A stretch of 19,793 nucleotides of DNA from Thermoleophilia bacterium (GCA_025928435.1 JAICJM010000057.1:1-19793); one strand, 5' to 3'. Counted from the stretch's first letter, positions 8,263-14,915 are shown. Numbers and translations are program-made. Notes: a model not told the origin generated them from the sequence alone.

Positions 8263-9309
8263 CTAGGACGGCTGGACGTCGATCCCGCTCACGCCCCACG
8301 TGTCGGAGAGCAGGTAGCCCTCCGGATAGGGGTCGCGGGGATCGACCAGGAGCTGCGACACGCCCGTGATCCAGGCGCTGCCGCGGATCGCGGGGACGAT
8401 GGCCGGCCGGTCGCCGACGCGGGTCTCCGAGACGATCCGCCCGTCGAACGTGGAGCCGATCGCCGAGGCGTGGGTCATCGCGTCGCCCGGGCGCATCAGC
8501 CCGCGGGCGTGCAGCGCCGCCATGCGCGCCGAGAGCCCGGTGCCCGTCGCCGAGCGGTCGAGCCGGCCGGGCGCGATGACGACGGCGTTTCGGCTCACGG
8601 CCCCGACCCCCTGCCAGGGTCCCGCGATCTGGACGATGCTGACGCCGGCGATGTCGGGGTTCTCCGGGTGGGTGCAGGGGAGCTGCTCGCGGGCGGCGGC
8701 GCGGATGCGCTCGCCGGCGAGCGACAGGTCGCGGGCCTCGTCGGGCTCGATCGCGAACCCGAGCGCGGCCGCGTCGGCGATCGCGTACCACATGCCGCCG
8801 TAGCTGACGTCGACCGTCAGCGTGCCCATCCCGTCGACCTCGAGCGGGGCGTCCAGCCGGTCGGCGAACGCCGGCACGTTCGTCACCTCGACGCTCTCGC
8901 AGCGGCCGTCGCGGCAGCGCGCCCGCACCTCGACGACACCGCCCGGAGCCTCGAGCCGCAGGATCGTCTCGGGCTCGGTCATCGCCACCATGCCCGTCTC
9001 GAGCAGCACCGTGGCCGTGCAGATCGTGTTCGAGCCCGACATCGGCGGATACTCGGTCGGCTCCATGATGATGAAGCCGGCGTCGCAGTCCGGCCGGGTC
9101 GCAGGCACGACCAGGTTCGCGTGGCAGGCGACGCTCCCGCGCGGCTCGCGCAGGAGGAGCTTGCGCAGGCCGTCGCCGTCGCGGCGCAGCGCTTGCATCT
9201 GCTCGAAGACCGTCCCGCCGGGCGGGGGCAGCACGCCGCCGGTGACGACGTTGCCGATCTCGCCGCCGGCGTGGCAGCCGACCACCGTGATCACCCGGCC
9301 TGCGCGCAT
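8263..9309 (-). CDS. Proline racemase / hydroxyproline epimerase superfamily protein with Ser/Thr active-site pair
   Basis: A 348-residue protein of full family length. The first active-site motif reads PMSGSNT where classical racemases and 4-hydroxyproline epimerases have MCGH(G/S); the second reads DRSATGTGLSARM where they have DRSPCGTG. Both catalytic cysteines are therefore replaced, by Ser and Thr. In this superfamily Cys/Cys pairs racemise or epimerise, and Cys/Thr pairs dehydrate trans-3-hydroxyproline. A Ser/Thr pair is compatible with a dehydratase or an unknown reaction rather than classical racemisation (inference). The rest of the fold is intact: VVGCHAGGEIGNVVTGG, VTNVPAFADRL, VDVSYGGMWYAIADA, GSAWITGVSQLLVDPRDP. 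ATG 9309 may be leaderless, because TACACT ends 8 nt before it. First gene of the minus-strand pair with the PHP protein. Confidence 0.9.
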   Translation of the reverse strand: MRAGRVITVVGCHAGGEIGNVVTGGVLPPPGGTVFEQMQALRRDGDGLRKLLLREPRGSVACHANLVVPATRPDCDAGFIIMEPTEYPPMSGSNTICTATVLLETGMVAMTEPETILRLEAPGGVVEVRARCRDGRCESVEVTNVPAFADRLDAPLEVDGMGTLTVDVSYGGMWYAIADAAALGFAIEPDEARDLSLAGERIRAAAREQLPCTHPENPDIAGVSIVQIAGPWQGVGAVSRNAVVIAPGRLDRSATGTGLSARMAALHARGLMRPGDAMTHASAIGSTFDGRIVSETRVGDRPAIVPAIRGSAWITGVSQLLVDPRDPYPEGYLLSDTWGVSGIDVQPS

Positions 9310-9355
9310 CGGCGGCGAGTGTACCGGCGCCGGCGCACCCGGTAGGGTGCCCGCC
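9310..9355. promoter_or_regulatory. Compact divergent promoter region, apparently leaderless on both sides
   Basis: The gap between two divergent genes is only 46 bp. On the plus strand TAGGGT (9343-9348) lies 7 nt before GTG 9356; on the minus strand TACACT (9323-9318) lies 8 nt before ATG 9309. Both spacings fit transcription starting at the start codon. Neither gene has a Shine-Dalgarno site. An inverted repeat GCACCC-GGTA-GGGTGC (9335-9350) covers the plus-strand -10 and could be an operator. The -35 elements are unclear. Confidence 0.5.
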
Positions 9356-9898
9356 GTGCGGATCCCGCCGCTTCGGACACCACGGCTGACGGTTCGCGAG
9401 CTCGAGGCGGGCGACCTGGCCGCCGTCGAGGAGGTGGACGGCGACGGCCGGGAGCGGTGGCTGCACTGGACCGCGCTGTCCTACGAGCAGCTGGCCGAGC
9501 TGCGCCAGCCGCCCTACGGCGAGCGCGGCATCGTGCTGAACGACTCCGGCCGCCTGGTCGGCCTCGTCGGGCTCGTGCCGTCGCTGGGGCCGTTCGGGCA
9601 GCTGCCGTCGTGGCCGGAGCCGGGGCGGCGGTTCGTGCCCGAGGTCGGCCTCTACTGGGCGGTCGCGCCGGACTTTCGCCGCCGCGGGATCGCCGCCGAG
9701 GCAGCCGCCGCTCTCGTCGACCACGCGTTCGCCGAGCTCGATCTGGCCCGGATCGTCGCGACGACCGAGCGCGAGAACCTCGCGTCGATCGGCGTGATGC
9801 GGCGGCTGGGCATGCGGGTCGAGGAGAATCCGGTGCCCGAGCCGGCCTGGTTCCAGGTGGTCGGCATCCTCAGCCACGACGACGAGCGACAGGGGTGA
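9356..9898 (+). CDS. GNAT N-acetyltransferase, RimJ/RimL-like
   Basis: A 180-residue GCN5-related acetyltransferase that transfers an acetyl group from acetyl-CoA to an amine. LRTPRLTVRELEAGDLAAVEE is the usual start of the RimL-like (Acetyltransf_3) type. VGLVGL and EVGLYWAVAPDFRRRGIAAE form the core strand and the acetyl-CoA pyrophosphate loop (RRRGIA). ATTERENLASIGVMRRLGM is the conserved C-terminal motif. The acceptor could be a ribosomal protein N-terminus, an aminoglycoside-like compound or another amine; the sequence does not decide. GTG 9356 is chosen because it gives the normal family N-terminus and fits a leaderless promoter. The next gene starts 2 nt after the stop. Confidence 0.9.
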   Translation: MRIPPLRTPRLTVRELEAGDLAAVEEVDGDGRERWLHWTALSYEQLAELRQPPYGERGIVLNDSGRLVGLVGLVPSLGPFGQLPSWPEPGRRFVPEVGLYWAVAPDFRRRGIAAEAAAALVDHAFAELDLARIVATTERENLASIGVMRRLGMRVEENPVPEPAWFQVVGILSHDDERQG

Positions 9899-9900
9899 GC

Positions 9901-10221
9901 ATGGCAGCAGAGGGAAGCATCCAGTTCGTCATCCGCTTCCGCGGCGGCGATTTCGACACCTGGAAGGCGGCCTTCGACGCGCACGAGCCGGCGCGGGTGA
10001 AGCACGGCGCCACCGGCCACTGGATCGCGCGGTCGATCGACGACCCGAACGAGTTCATCGGGGTCGTCGAGTTCGCGTCCCGCGGCGGCGCCCGGGCCTA
10101 TGCGGCCGACGTCGACCGGCTCGAGGTACAGCACGCGCTCATGGTCGAGGGCGGGCCGCACCACAAGACGTGGGACGAGGGCATCCACGAGACGGTCGCC
10201 TTCGTGCACTACGAACAATGA
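9901..10221 (+). CDS. Small conserved protein, possibly a dimeric alpha/beta-barrel (ABM-like) fold
   Basis: A 106-residue soluble protein without signal peptide or membrane segment. IQFVIRFRGGDFDTWKAAFD, then HEPARVKHGATGHWIARS, DDPNEFIGVVEFAS and GGARAYAAD resemble the strand-helix pattern of small ferredoxin-like dimeric barrels such as antibiotic-biosynthesis monooxygenases and their relatives. This is a fold impression, not a firm family match. ATG 9901 has a GGGG stretch about 7 nt ahead. It lies 2 nt after the acetyltransferase gene, and its TGA overlaps the ATG of the hydrolase gene (ATGA), so it sits in the middle of a translationally coupled three-gene unit. Function unknown. Confidence 0.8.
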   Translation: MAAEGSIQFVIRFRGGDFDTWKAAFDAHEPARVKHGATGHWIARSIDDPNEFIGVVEFASRGGARAYAADVDRLEVQHALMVEGGPHHKTWDEGIHETVAFVHYEQ

Positions 10222-11024
10222 CCGGGCCCTCCGGGATCCACGCCGAGACCGCCGGCGAGGGCCGGGCCATCGTGCTCGTCCACGCGGGCATCTGCGACAG
10301 CGGCATGTGGGACGCCCAGTGGCGCACCCTCCCGGCGGCCAATCGGGTCGTGCGCTTCGACATGCGCGGGTTCGGCCGCTCCCCGGGTGCCCTCGGTGGC
10401 GTATCCCATGCCCGCGACCTGATAGCGGTGATGGACGCCGCCGGCATCCCGGAGGCGGCGCTCGTGGGGACGTCGATGGGCGGCCGCGTCGCGCTCGAGG
10501 CCGCGCTGGCGGCGCCCGCGCGCGTCTCGGCGCTCGTGCTGGTCGGATCGGGTCTGCCCGGCCACGAGTGGCCGGCCGCCGTCCGCGAGTACTGGGCCGC
10601 GGAGGAGGAGGCCATCGAGCGGGGCGACCTCCCCGCCGCGGCCGAGGTCAACGTGCGCTTCTGGGTCGACGGGCCGCGCCGCCGGCCGGCGGACGTCGAT
10701 GCCGATGTGCGCCGCCGCGCCCACGCGATGCAGCTGCGGGCGCTCGAGCTGCAGGTGCCGGCCTACGAGGCGGACGGCGACCTGGAGGAGCTGCTCGTGC
10801 CCGACGCCGGCGACCGCCTGGGCGAGGTCACGCAGCCCGCCCTCGTCCTGACCGGCGAGGCCGACCAGCCGGACATCCACGCCATCGCGGAGCGGCTCGC
10901 GGCCGGCCTGCCCCATGCCCGCACCGGCTCGATCCCCGATGCCGCCCACCTCCCCAGCATGGAGCGGCCCGAGCTCTTCGACGAGCTCGTGACCGATTTT
11001 CTCGCGCTCAGCCGACCGGCTTGA
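10218..11024 (+). CDS. Alpha/beta-fold hydrolase
   Basis: A 268-residue alpha/beta hydrolase. IVLVHAGICDSGMWDAQW carries the HxG oxyanion region, with HAG instead of the common HG. RFDMRGFGRS is the conserved strand 4 turn. GTSMGG is the nucleophile elbow with catalytic Ser. LTGEADQPD provides the acid, and IPDAAHLPSMERPELF the catalytic His. It resembles 3-oxoadipate enol-lactonase-type or other carboxylic-ester/C-C hydrolases; the substrate is not assignable. ATG 10218 overlaps the preceding TGA (ATGA). Its 3' end overlaps the convergent LCP gene by 17 bp. It is the last gene of the acetyltransferase unit, and a hairpin covers its stop codon. Confidence 0.92.
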   Translation: MTGPSGIHAETAGEGRAIVLVHAGICDSGMWDAQWRTLPAANRVVRFDMRGFGRSPGALGGVSHARDLIAVMDAAGIPEAALVGTSMGGRVALEAALAAPARVSALVLVGSGLPGHEWPAAVREYWAAEEEAIERGDLPAAAEVNVRFWVDGPRRRPADVDADVRRRAHAMQLRALELQVPAYEADGDLEELLVPDAGDRLGEVTQPALVLTGEADQPDIHAIAERLAAGLPHARTGSIPDAAHLPSMERPELFDELVTDFLALSRPA

Positions 11025-11027
11025 GCG
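11005..11027. terminator. Inverted repeat spanning both stop codons of a convergent pair
   Basis: CGCTCAGCC (11005-11013) pairs with GGC-T-TGAGCG (11018-11027) with one bulged T and a 4-nt loop. The hydrolase TGA (11022-11024) is in the right arm and the LCP stop (TCA on the plus strand, 11008-11010) in the left arm. It is probably a bidirectional terminator built into the coding ends. Confidence 0.5.
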
Positions 11028-12942
11028 ACCGGGCGATCGCGAGCATCTCGGGGTTCGTGAGGTCGTCGAGCAGGCTGTTCTGCACCCAGTAGGCGACGCC
11101 GCCCTGGACGAACGCGATGGTCTGGATGTGGCTACCGTTGAAGAAGAACAGGTACTTGCGCCCACCGAGCGTGCGGGTGAGGTTCGGGTTCTGGAGCAGC
11201 GGCGCGTCGGTGTAGCGGGTCTCCTCGATGCCCCAGTAGGGCCCCATGGCGGTCGGGCCCTTGAACACCGCGTACATCGAGTTCCAGCCCTTCCCTGCGG
11301 CCCCGATCCCGTAGACGCGGATCGGCGACGTGGACGTCCCCTGGCAGCTGAGCACGCCCGAGCCCGCCGGCTTCGGCACCCACGGGCACAGGTCGTACCC
11401 GGCCACGCCGACCGTCGGGTACAGGATCGGGAAGTGCAGCACGTGCTGGACGTGCACGAAGTCGGCGCGATAGTCCGTGGTGGGCGTGATCGTCGACGGC
11501 GGGCCGGCCGGCTTCGTGGGCTTGTTCGTGGTGGGCGCCGCGGCCGCCAGCTTGCCGGTGAACCCCTTGCCGAGCACGACCGCCACCTGCGCGCGCGACC
11601 CGATCCCGCCCTCGATCGAGGCGGGCATCGCCGCCGCCGCCGCGCCGTTCCCGAGGATGTGGGCGAGGTCGCCCGCGATGGCCTGGGCGCCCGGCCGGTA
11701 GTAGGCCCACGTCCGGGGATAGCTCTGCCGGGGCGCGTTCCCGGGGTTCCCGCGGTAGCCCCAGGCGGCCAGGCCGTGCACGGCCTTCCCGGCCGCGCCC
11801 TTCACGCCGTTGCCGTTCAGCACCGCCACGTGGACGCCGGCCGGGTCGACCGCCGGCTTCCACGGCTGCGTCGCGTGCGTCTTGTGCCCCGCGGGGATGG
11901 AGGCGGCGGCGTTCCCGAGCCGCCACGGGTGCCGCCACTGCGAGAGGGCCTGGGACATGTTCGTCACCTCGAGCGCCGCCTCGCCGTCCGGCGCGTTGTA
12001 GGGCGTCCAGGAGAGGGGGACGGTGACGACGTGCGCGCGGGCCTTGTAGGCCGTCGCGGCGAAGGACAGCAGCGTGCGCGGGCTGGGCGCCTTCTTGTTC
12101 GGGCCGACGATCGTGACGCTGTCGGAGATCGCGCCGAGGAGGTCGTTGATGAACGGGATGTCGGTCACCGAGATACCGTGGAAGCGGTCGGCGGCGCGGG
12201 CCTGGAACGCGCGCAGGAACGTCTGCTGGCGGGCCTGGCGGTGGAAGTCGTCGTCCGTGTGGCGGTAGCGCGAGAACGCGAGCGCGTCGGCGCCCTTCAG
12301 GCGCTGGTAGCCGGGCTTGACGTCGATCGCCGAGAACCCCGTGTACTGCTCCAGGTCGGGCGGGTTGTAGTAGTACTGGTCGACGTTCACGTAGATGCCG
12401 CCCAGCGTGTCGACGAGCCGCTGGAACCCCGCGAAGTCGACGTTGATCAGATAGTTGGGCTTGAGCCCCGTCACGCCCTCGACTGCCAGCAGCGACGCGT
12501 TGTCGCCACCGTTCGAGTAGGCCGAATTGATCTTGGTGCCCAGGCTCGGCACCCACAGGTCGCGCGGGATCGAGAGCAGCGAGATGACCTGGTGCTTCGG
12601 GTCGAGCCGTGCCAGCATGAGCGTGTCGGAGAGGCCGTTCTTGCCCGTCGCCCCGTCGGTGCGATGGTCGGAGCCGATGATGAGCGCCGTGAGCGGCTGG
12701 GAGGAGGTGGGGATCTGGCGGGCGAGGTGCGTCGACGCGTTCCGGTCGCCCTTGTGGAGCTTGGTGACCTTGTTGTAGATGTTGTTCAGGTACCAGAGCT
12801 CGTAGCCGCCCGCGGCCAGGACGACGAGCACGAGCAGGCCGAGCACCGTGAGCGTCCAGCGCGCCCACCGGGGCAGGCGGTGGCGTCTGCGGCGTCCCCG
12901 CCGGGGCGGCTTCTGCGGCGGTCCACCTGCGTAGATCACCAT
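11008..12942 (-). CDS. LytR-CpsA-Psr (LCP) family cell-wall glycopolymer ligase
   Basis: A membrane-anchored extracytoplasmic enzyme of about 644 residues; LCP proteins attach teichoic acid or arabinogalactan-type polymers to peptidoglycan from lipid carriers. A basic cytosolic tail (KPPRRGRRRRHRLPRWARW) is followed by one transmembrane helix (TLTVLGLLVLVVLAAGG). The LCP domain follows: ALIIGSDHR, GLSDTLMLARLD, LLSIPRDLWV, KINSAYSNGG and SRYRHTDDDFHRQARQQ, with the conserved Asp and Arg residues in place. A LytR_C domain is next (VHVAVLNGNGVKGAAGKAV). A further ~150-residue C-terminal domain has two Cys (YDLCPW, LSCQGT). ATG 12942 is used. An upstream TTG (13002) has AGGAG 4 nt ahead and is possible; GTG 13077 precedes the likely promoter. 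It overlaps the hydrolase gene end by 17 bp. Confidence 0.9.
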   Translation of the reverse strand: MVIYAGGPPQKPPRRGRRRRHRLPRWARWTLTVLGLLVLVVLAAGGYELWYLNNIYNKVTKLHKGDRNASTHLARQIPTSSQPLTALIIGSDHRTDGATGKNGLSDTLMLARLDPKHQVISLLSIPRDLWVPSLGTKINSAYSNGGDNASLLAVEGVTGLKPNYLINVDFAGFQRLVDTLGGIYVNVDQYYYNPPDLEQYTGFSAIDVKPGYQRLKGADALAFSRYRHTDDDFHRQARQQTFLRAFQARAADRFHGISVTDIPFINDLLGAISDSVTIVGPNKKAPSPRTLLSFAATAYKARAHVVTVPLSWTPYNAPDGEAALEVTNMSQALSQWRHPWRLGNAAASIPAGHKTHATQPWKPAVDPAGVHVAVLNGNGVKGAAGKAVHGLAAWGYRGNPGNAPRQSYPRTWAYYRPGAQAIAGDLAHILGNGAAAAAMPASIEGGIGSRAQVAVVLGKGFTGKLAAAAPTTNKPTKPAGPPSTITPTTDYRADFVHVQHVLHFPILYPTVGVAGYDLCPWVPKPAGSGVLSCQGTSTSPIRVYGIGAAGKGWNSMYAVFKGPTAMGPYWGIEETRYTDAPLLQNPNLTRTLGGRKYLFFFNGSHIQTIAFVQGGVAYWVQNSLLDDLTNPEMLAIARSLKPVG

Positions 12943-13066
12943 CTTCGCGCGCCGGGGGGAATCTCCCTCGCCCGGACCTCTGGGCGGCTTCGTGGTTGCC
13001 AAGCAGCTCCTCGGTCGCAGCGGCCGGCGGCGCGCGGCGACGTTTGGCGGGGCACGGGTCGGCCGA

Positions 13067-13072
13067 GTATAC
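13067..13072 (-). promoter_or_regulatory. Probable -10 element of the LCP gene
   Basis: TATACT on the minus strand (13072 to 13067) is a close match to the TATAAT consensus in a GC-rich gap. No convincing -35 is visible at 16-19 nt upstream. It implies a leader of about 120 nt to ATG 12942 and argues against the GTG at 13077 as a start. Confidence 0.45.
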
Positions 13073-13161
13073 GGCACCGATCCCGAATCCTCGTTGGAGA
13101 GTGGTTTGAGGTGACTACCCGGAGCCGGGCCGCGGCCAATCGCCCGCCAGGGTGAACAGAT

Positions 13162-13192
13162 GGGCCTGGCCCCGATGGGCGGGGCCAGGCCC
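13162..13192 (-). repeat. Stop-proximal palindromic hairpin, copy 2
   Basis: GGGCCTGGCCCC (13162-13173), a 7-nt spacer, then GGGGCCAGGCCC (13181-13192), exact reverse complements. It begins 8 nt after the stop of the cyclic-nucleotide-binding gene. Read in the direction of that gene, the spacer is GCCCATC, against GCCCCGC in copy 1 at 1870-1902. The arms differ from copy 1 only by base-pair-preserving changes. Role as terminator or mobile REP-like unit is not settled. Confidence 0.85.
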
Positions 13193-13200
13193 CCTGGGGT

Positions 13201-13635
13201 TCAGTGGGCGGCGGAGCGCTCCGCCGCGCGCAGGCGCTGGGCCATCGTCTGGAGCAGGGCGACCGCGATCTTCGGCTCCTCCTGCACGGTCTTCATGAAC
13301 GCGTTGCGGCCGAGCAGCATGGCGAAGACGTCGGTCTGCGCCTCGACGGTCGCCGCCCGGGGAGCGGCGTCGATCAGCGCCATCTCCCCGAACCAGTCGC
13401 CGGCGCCGAGGCGCTTCGCGCGCTTGCCGGGCAGCTTCACGAGCGCGGTCCCGTCGAGGATGACGTAGAAGCTGTCGCCGCGGTCGCCCGCGCGGACGAT
13501 CGCCGTGTAGCGGGCGTAGCGGCGGGTCTTGCCCAGCCGCGCAATCTTGTTCAGGTGACGCTTGGAGAGGCCGGCGAAGAGCGGGATCTCTCCCAGCACG
13601 TCGTCCCAGCCACGGCCCATCGAATCGGTCGGCAT
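13201..13635 (-). CDS. Stand-alone cyclic-nucleotide-binding domain protein
   Basis: A 144-residue protein made of a single cNMP-binding domain of the CRP/PKA type. IPLFAGLSKRHLNKIARLG is the usual N-terminal helix. VRAGDRGDSFYVILDGTALV and GAGDWFGEMALIDAAPRAAT follow; the last is the phosphate-binding cassette with Glu and Arg. A C-terminal helical segment (LLQTMAQRLRAAER) may dimerise. There is no helix-turn-helix, kinase or channel domain, so it cannot act as a CRP-type activator alone. It may bind cAMP or cGMP and a protein partner (inference). ATG 13635 has GGGAGA 4 nt ahead on the minus strand, which supports this start; ATG 13620 is a weaker alternative. The cyclase fusion gene about 8 kb away is a possible second-messenger source, but no direct link is visible. 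Confidence 0.9.
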   Translation of the reverse strand: MPTDSMGRGWDDVLGEIPLFAGLSKRHLNKIARLGKTRRYARYTAIVRAGDRGDSFYVILDGTALVKLPGKRAKRLGAGDWFGEMALIDAAPRAATVEAQTDVFAMLLGRNAFMKTVQEEPKIAVALLQTMAQRLRAAERSAAH

Positions 13636-13699
13636 CGAGTCTCCCGGGGTCGGTCGCGGGCGAGTATTTCACGATCCCGAGGCCTCCGACGGGTCGAAT

Positions 13700-13757
13700 T
13701 TGACCACGGCGGGGCGGATGTGCATACTTAGGCCGCCCTAAGATTAGGGCGCCCTAA
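13700..13757 (+). promoter_or_regulatory. Iron-operon promoter with two tandem DtxR/IdeR-like boxes
   Basis: TTGACC (13700-13705), a 17-nt spacer, then CATACT (13723-13728), placing the start near 13735. Two boxes follow: TTAGGCCGCCCTAA (13728-13741) and the perfect palindrome TTAGGGCGCCCTAA (13744-13757), 16 nt apart. The TTAGG...CCTAA half-sites resemble DtxR/IdeR-family metalloregulator sites, here with a shorter spacer than the classical 19-bp iron box. They cover the predicted transcription start, as expected for metal-dependent repression of an iron importer. Confidence 0.7.
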
Positions 13758-13782
13758 GGACCCGAGAGAACGGAGCGGCGCG

Positions 13783-14640
13783 CTGCTACCGACGTTCGTG
13801 ATCGGCCTGCGTGAGGGAGTCGAGGCGTCGCTCGTCGTCGGCATCATCGCCGCGTTCCTGCGCCAGGGCGGGCACCGTGCCGCACTGCGCGCCATGTGGG
13901 CCGGCGTCGGGCTCGCGCTGGTCGTCTGCGCCGGCGTCGCCGTCGGCCTGCAGGTGCTCGACGCGTCGCTGCCGCAGCAGCAGCAGGAGGCGCTCGAGAC
14001 CGTCGTCGCCGCCGCGGCCGTCGGGATGGTGACCTTCATGATCGTCTGGATGCGGCGCCACGCGCCGACGCTGGCCGCGGAGCTGCGCGCGAGCGCCGCC
14101 GAGGCCGTCGCCCACCGATCGGCATGGGCGCTCGTCGCGATGGCCTTCCTCGCCGTCATGCGCGAGGGCATCGAGACCGCGGTGTTCCTGCTCGCGGCGT
14201 TCCAGGCCTCGGGCGACTCGACCTCCGCAGGGCTCGGCGCCGTCCTCGGGATCGTGGTCGCGGCCACCATCGGGTACGGGATCTACCGGGGCGGCGTCCG
14301 CCTCGACCTGCGCCGCTTCTTCCGCGTGACCGCCGCCGTGCTCGTGCTCGTCGCCGCCGGCCTGGTGGCGAGCGCGATCCACACCGCTCACGAGGCGACG
14401 TGGCTCAACAGCTTCCAGGGCACCGCCGTCGACCTGAACTGGCTCGTGCGGCCGGGCACCGTCACGAGCTCGCTCGTCACGGGCGTGCTCGGCGTCCAGC
14501 CCGAGCCGACGGTCGGCGAGGCGCTGGGATGGCTCCTGTATGCCATCCCGATGCTCGCCTACGTCCTGCTCCCGCGCCGTGTCCGGCGCCGGGGATCGCC
14601 GGCCCGGCCGGCGGTCGGCCTCTCGCGCGAGGCGGTGTAG
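13783..14640 (+). CDS. efeU: EfeU/FTR1-family iron permease, probable CTG start
   Basis: A membrane permease of about 285 residues for high-affinity iron uptake, with seven or so hydrophobic helices. The two REXXE iron-binding motifs are REGVE near the N-terminus and REGIE near the middle, both in helices. The family N-terminus is usually M-LPTFVIGLREG. Here the codons encode L-LPTFVIGLREG from CTG 13783. GGAG at 13772-13775 lies 7 nt before that CTG, whereas the first GTG (13798) would be 22 nt from it and would cut the first helix. CTG is therefore the best start (inference). In EfeUOB systems the permease works with the periplasmic EfeO and the DyP-type peroxidase EfeB; here both are reduced to a 90-residue remnant 2 nt downstream. 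The predicted promoter carries two metalloregulator-like boxes. Confidence 0.9.
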   Translation: MLPTFVIGLREGVEASLVVGIIAAFLRQGGHRAALRAMWAGVGLALVVCAGVAVGLQVLDASLPQQQQEALETVVAAAAVGMVTFMIVWMRRHAPTLAAELRASAAEAVAHRSAWALVAMAFLAVMREGIETAVFLLAAFQASGDSTSAGLGAVLGIVVAATIGYGIYRGGVRLDLRRFFRVTAAVLVLVAAGLVASAIHTAHEATWLNSFQGTAVDLNWLVRPGTVTSSLVTGVLGVQPEPTVGEALGWLLYAIPMLAYVLLPRRVRRRGSPARPAVGLSREAV

Positions 14641-14642
14641 CC

Positions 14643-14915
14643 GTGCGCCGCGGGGTGCTCGCGGTCGCGACGGCGTCCGTCGTCGCGACATCCGCGTGCG
14701 GCGGCCCGGGCCCCGGATCCTCTGCGCCGAAGGGGCGCAGCCTGTTCTTCATCGCGTTCCAGCGCGACCCGCACGCCCGGTTCGCGGTGCTGCAGCGGCG
14801 GCTGGGCACGGGCGACGCGCTGAACGAGTACATCAAGCACACCTCGAGCGCGGTCTTCGCGATCCCTGCAGGGATCGCGCCGGGCCGGTACGTTGCGCAG
14901 GGACTGTTCACGTGA
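14643..14915 (+). pseudogene. Collapsed efeO/efeB remnant: lipoprotein N-terminus joined to DyP-peroxidase C-terminus
   Basis: An open 90-codon frame, GTG 14643 to TGA 14915. Residues 1-20 form a lipoprotein-like signal with lipobox-like TSAC and Cys near residue 19. From about residue 31 the sequence SLFFIAFQRDPHARFAVLQR, then DALNEYIKHTSSAVFAIPAG and a final QGLF, matches the C-terminal tail of DyP-type haem peroxidases such as EfeB, from memory of family patterns. A normal EfeB has about 400 residues; the GxxDG region and proximal haem His are absent. The signal looks more like EfeO (a secreted or lipoprotein cupredoxin-type iron-binding protein) than a Tat-dependent EfeB. The simplest reading is an in-frame deletion from within efeO to late efeB. 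It starts 2 nt after efeU and overlaps the methyltransferase start by GTGA. A real small lipoprotein or an assembly error are alternatives. Confidence 0.7.

Noticed and set aside
12943..13077. GTG 13077 as the LCP start
   Set aside because: It lies upstream of the likely -10 TATACT, and the added residues look like non-coding Arg/Pro-rich sequence. TTG 13002 with AGGAG remains a weaker option.
14643..14915. Ordinary small lipoprotein gene
   Set aside because: Possible because of the signal and lipobox, but the last two thirds match the peroxidase C-terminal pattern, and the position after efeU is exactly where efeO and efeB belong.
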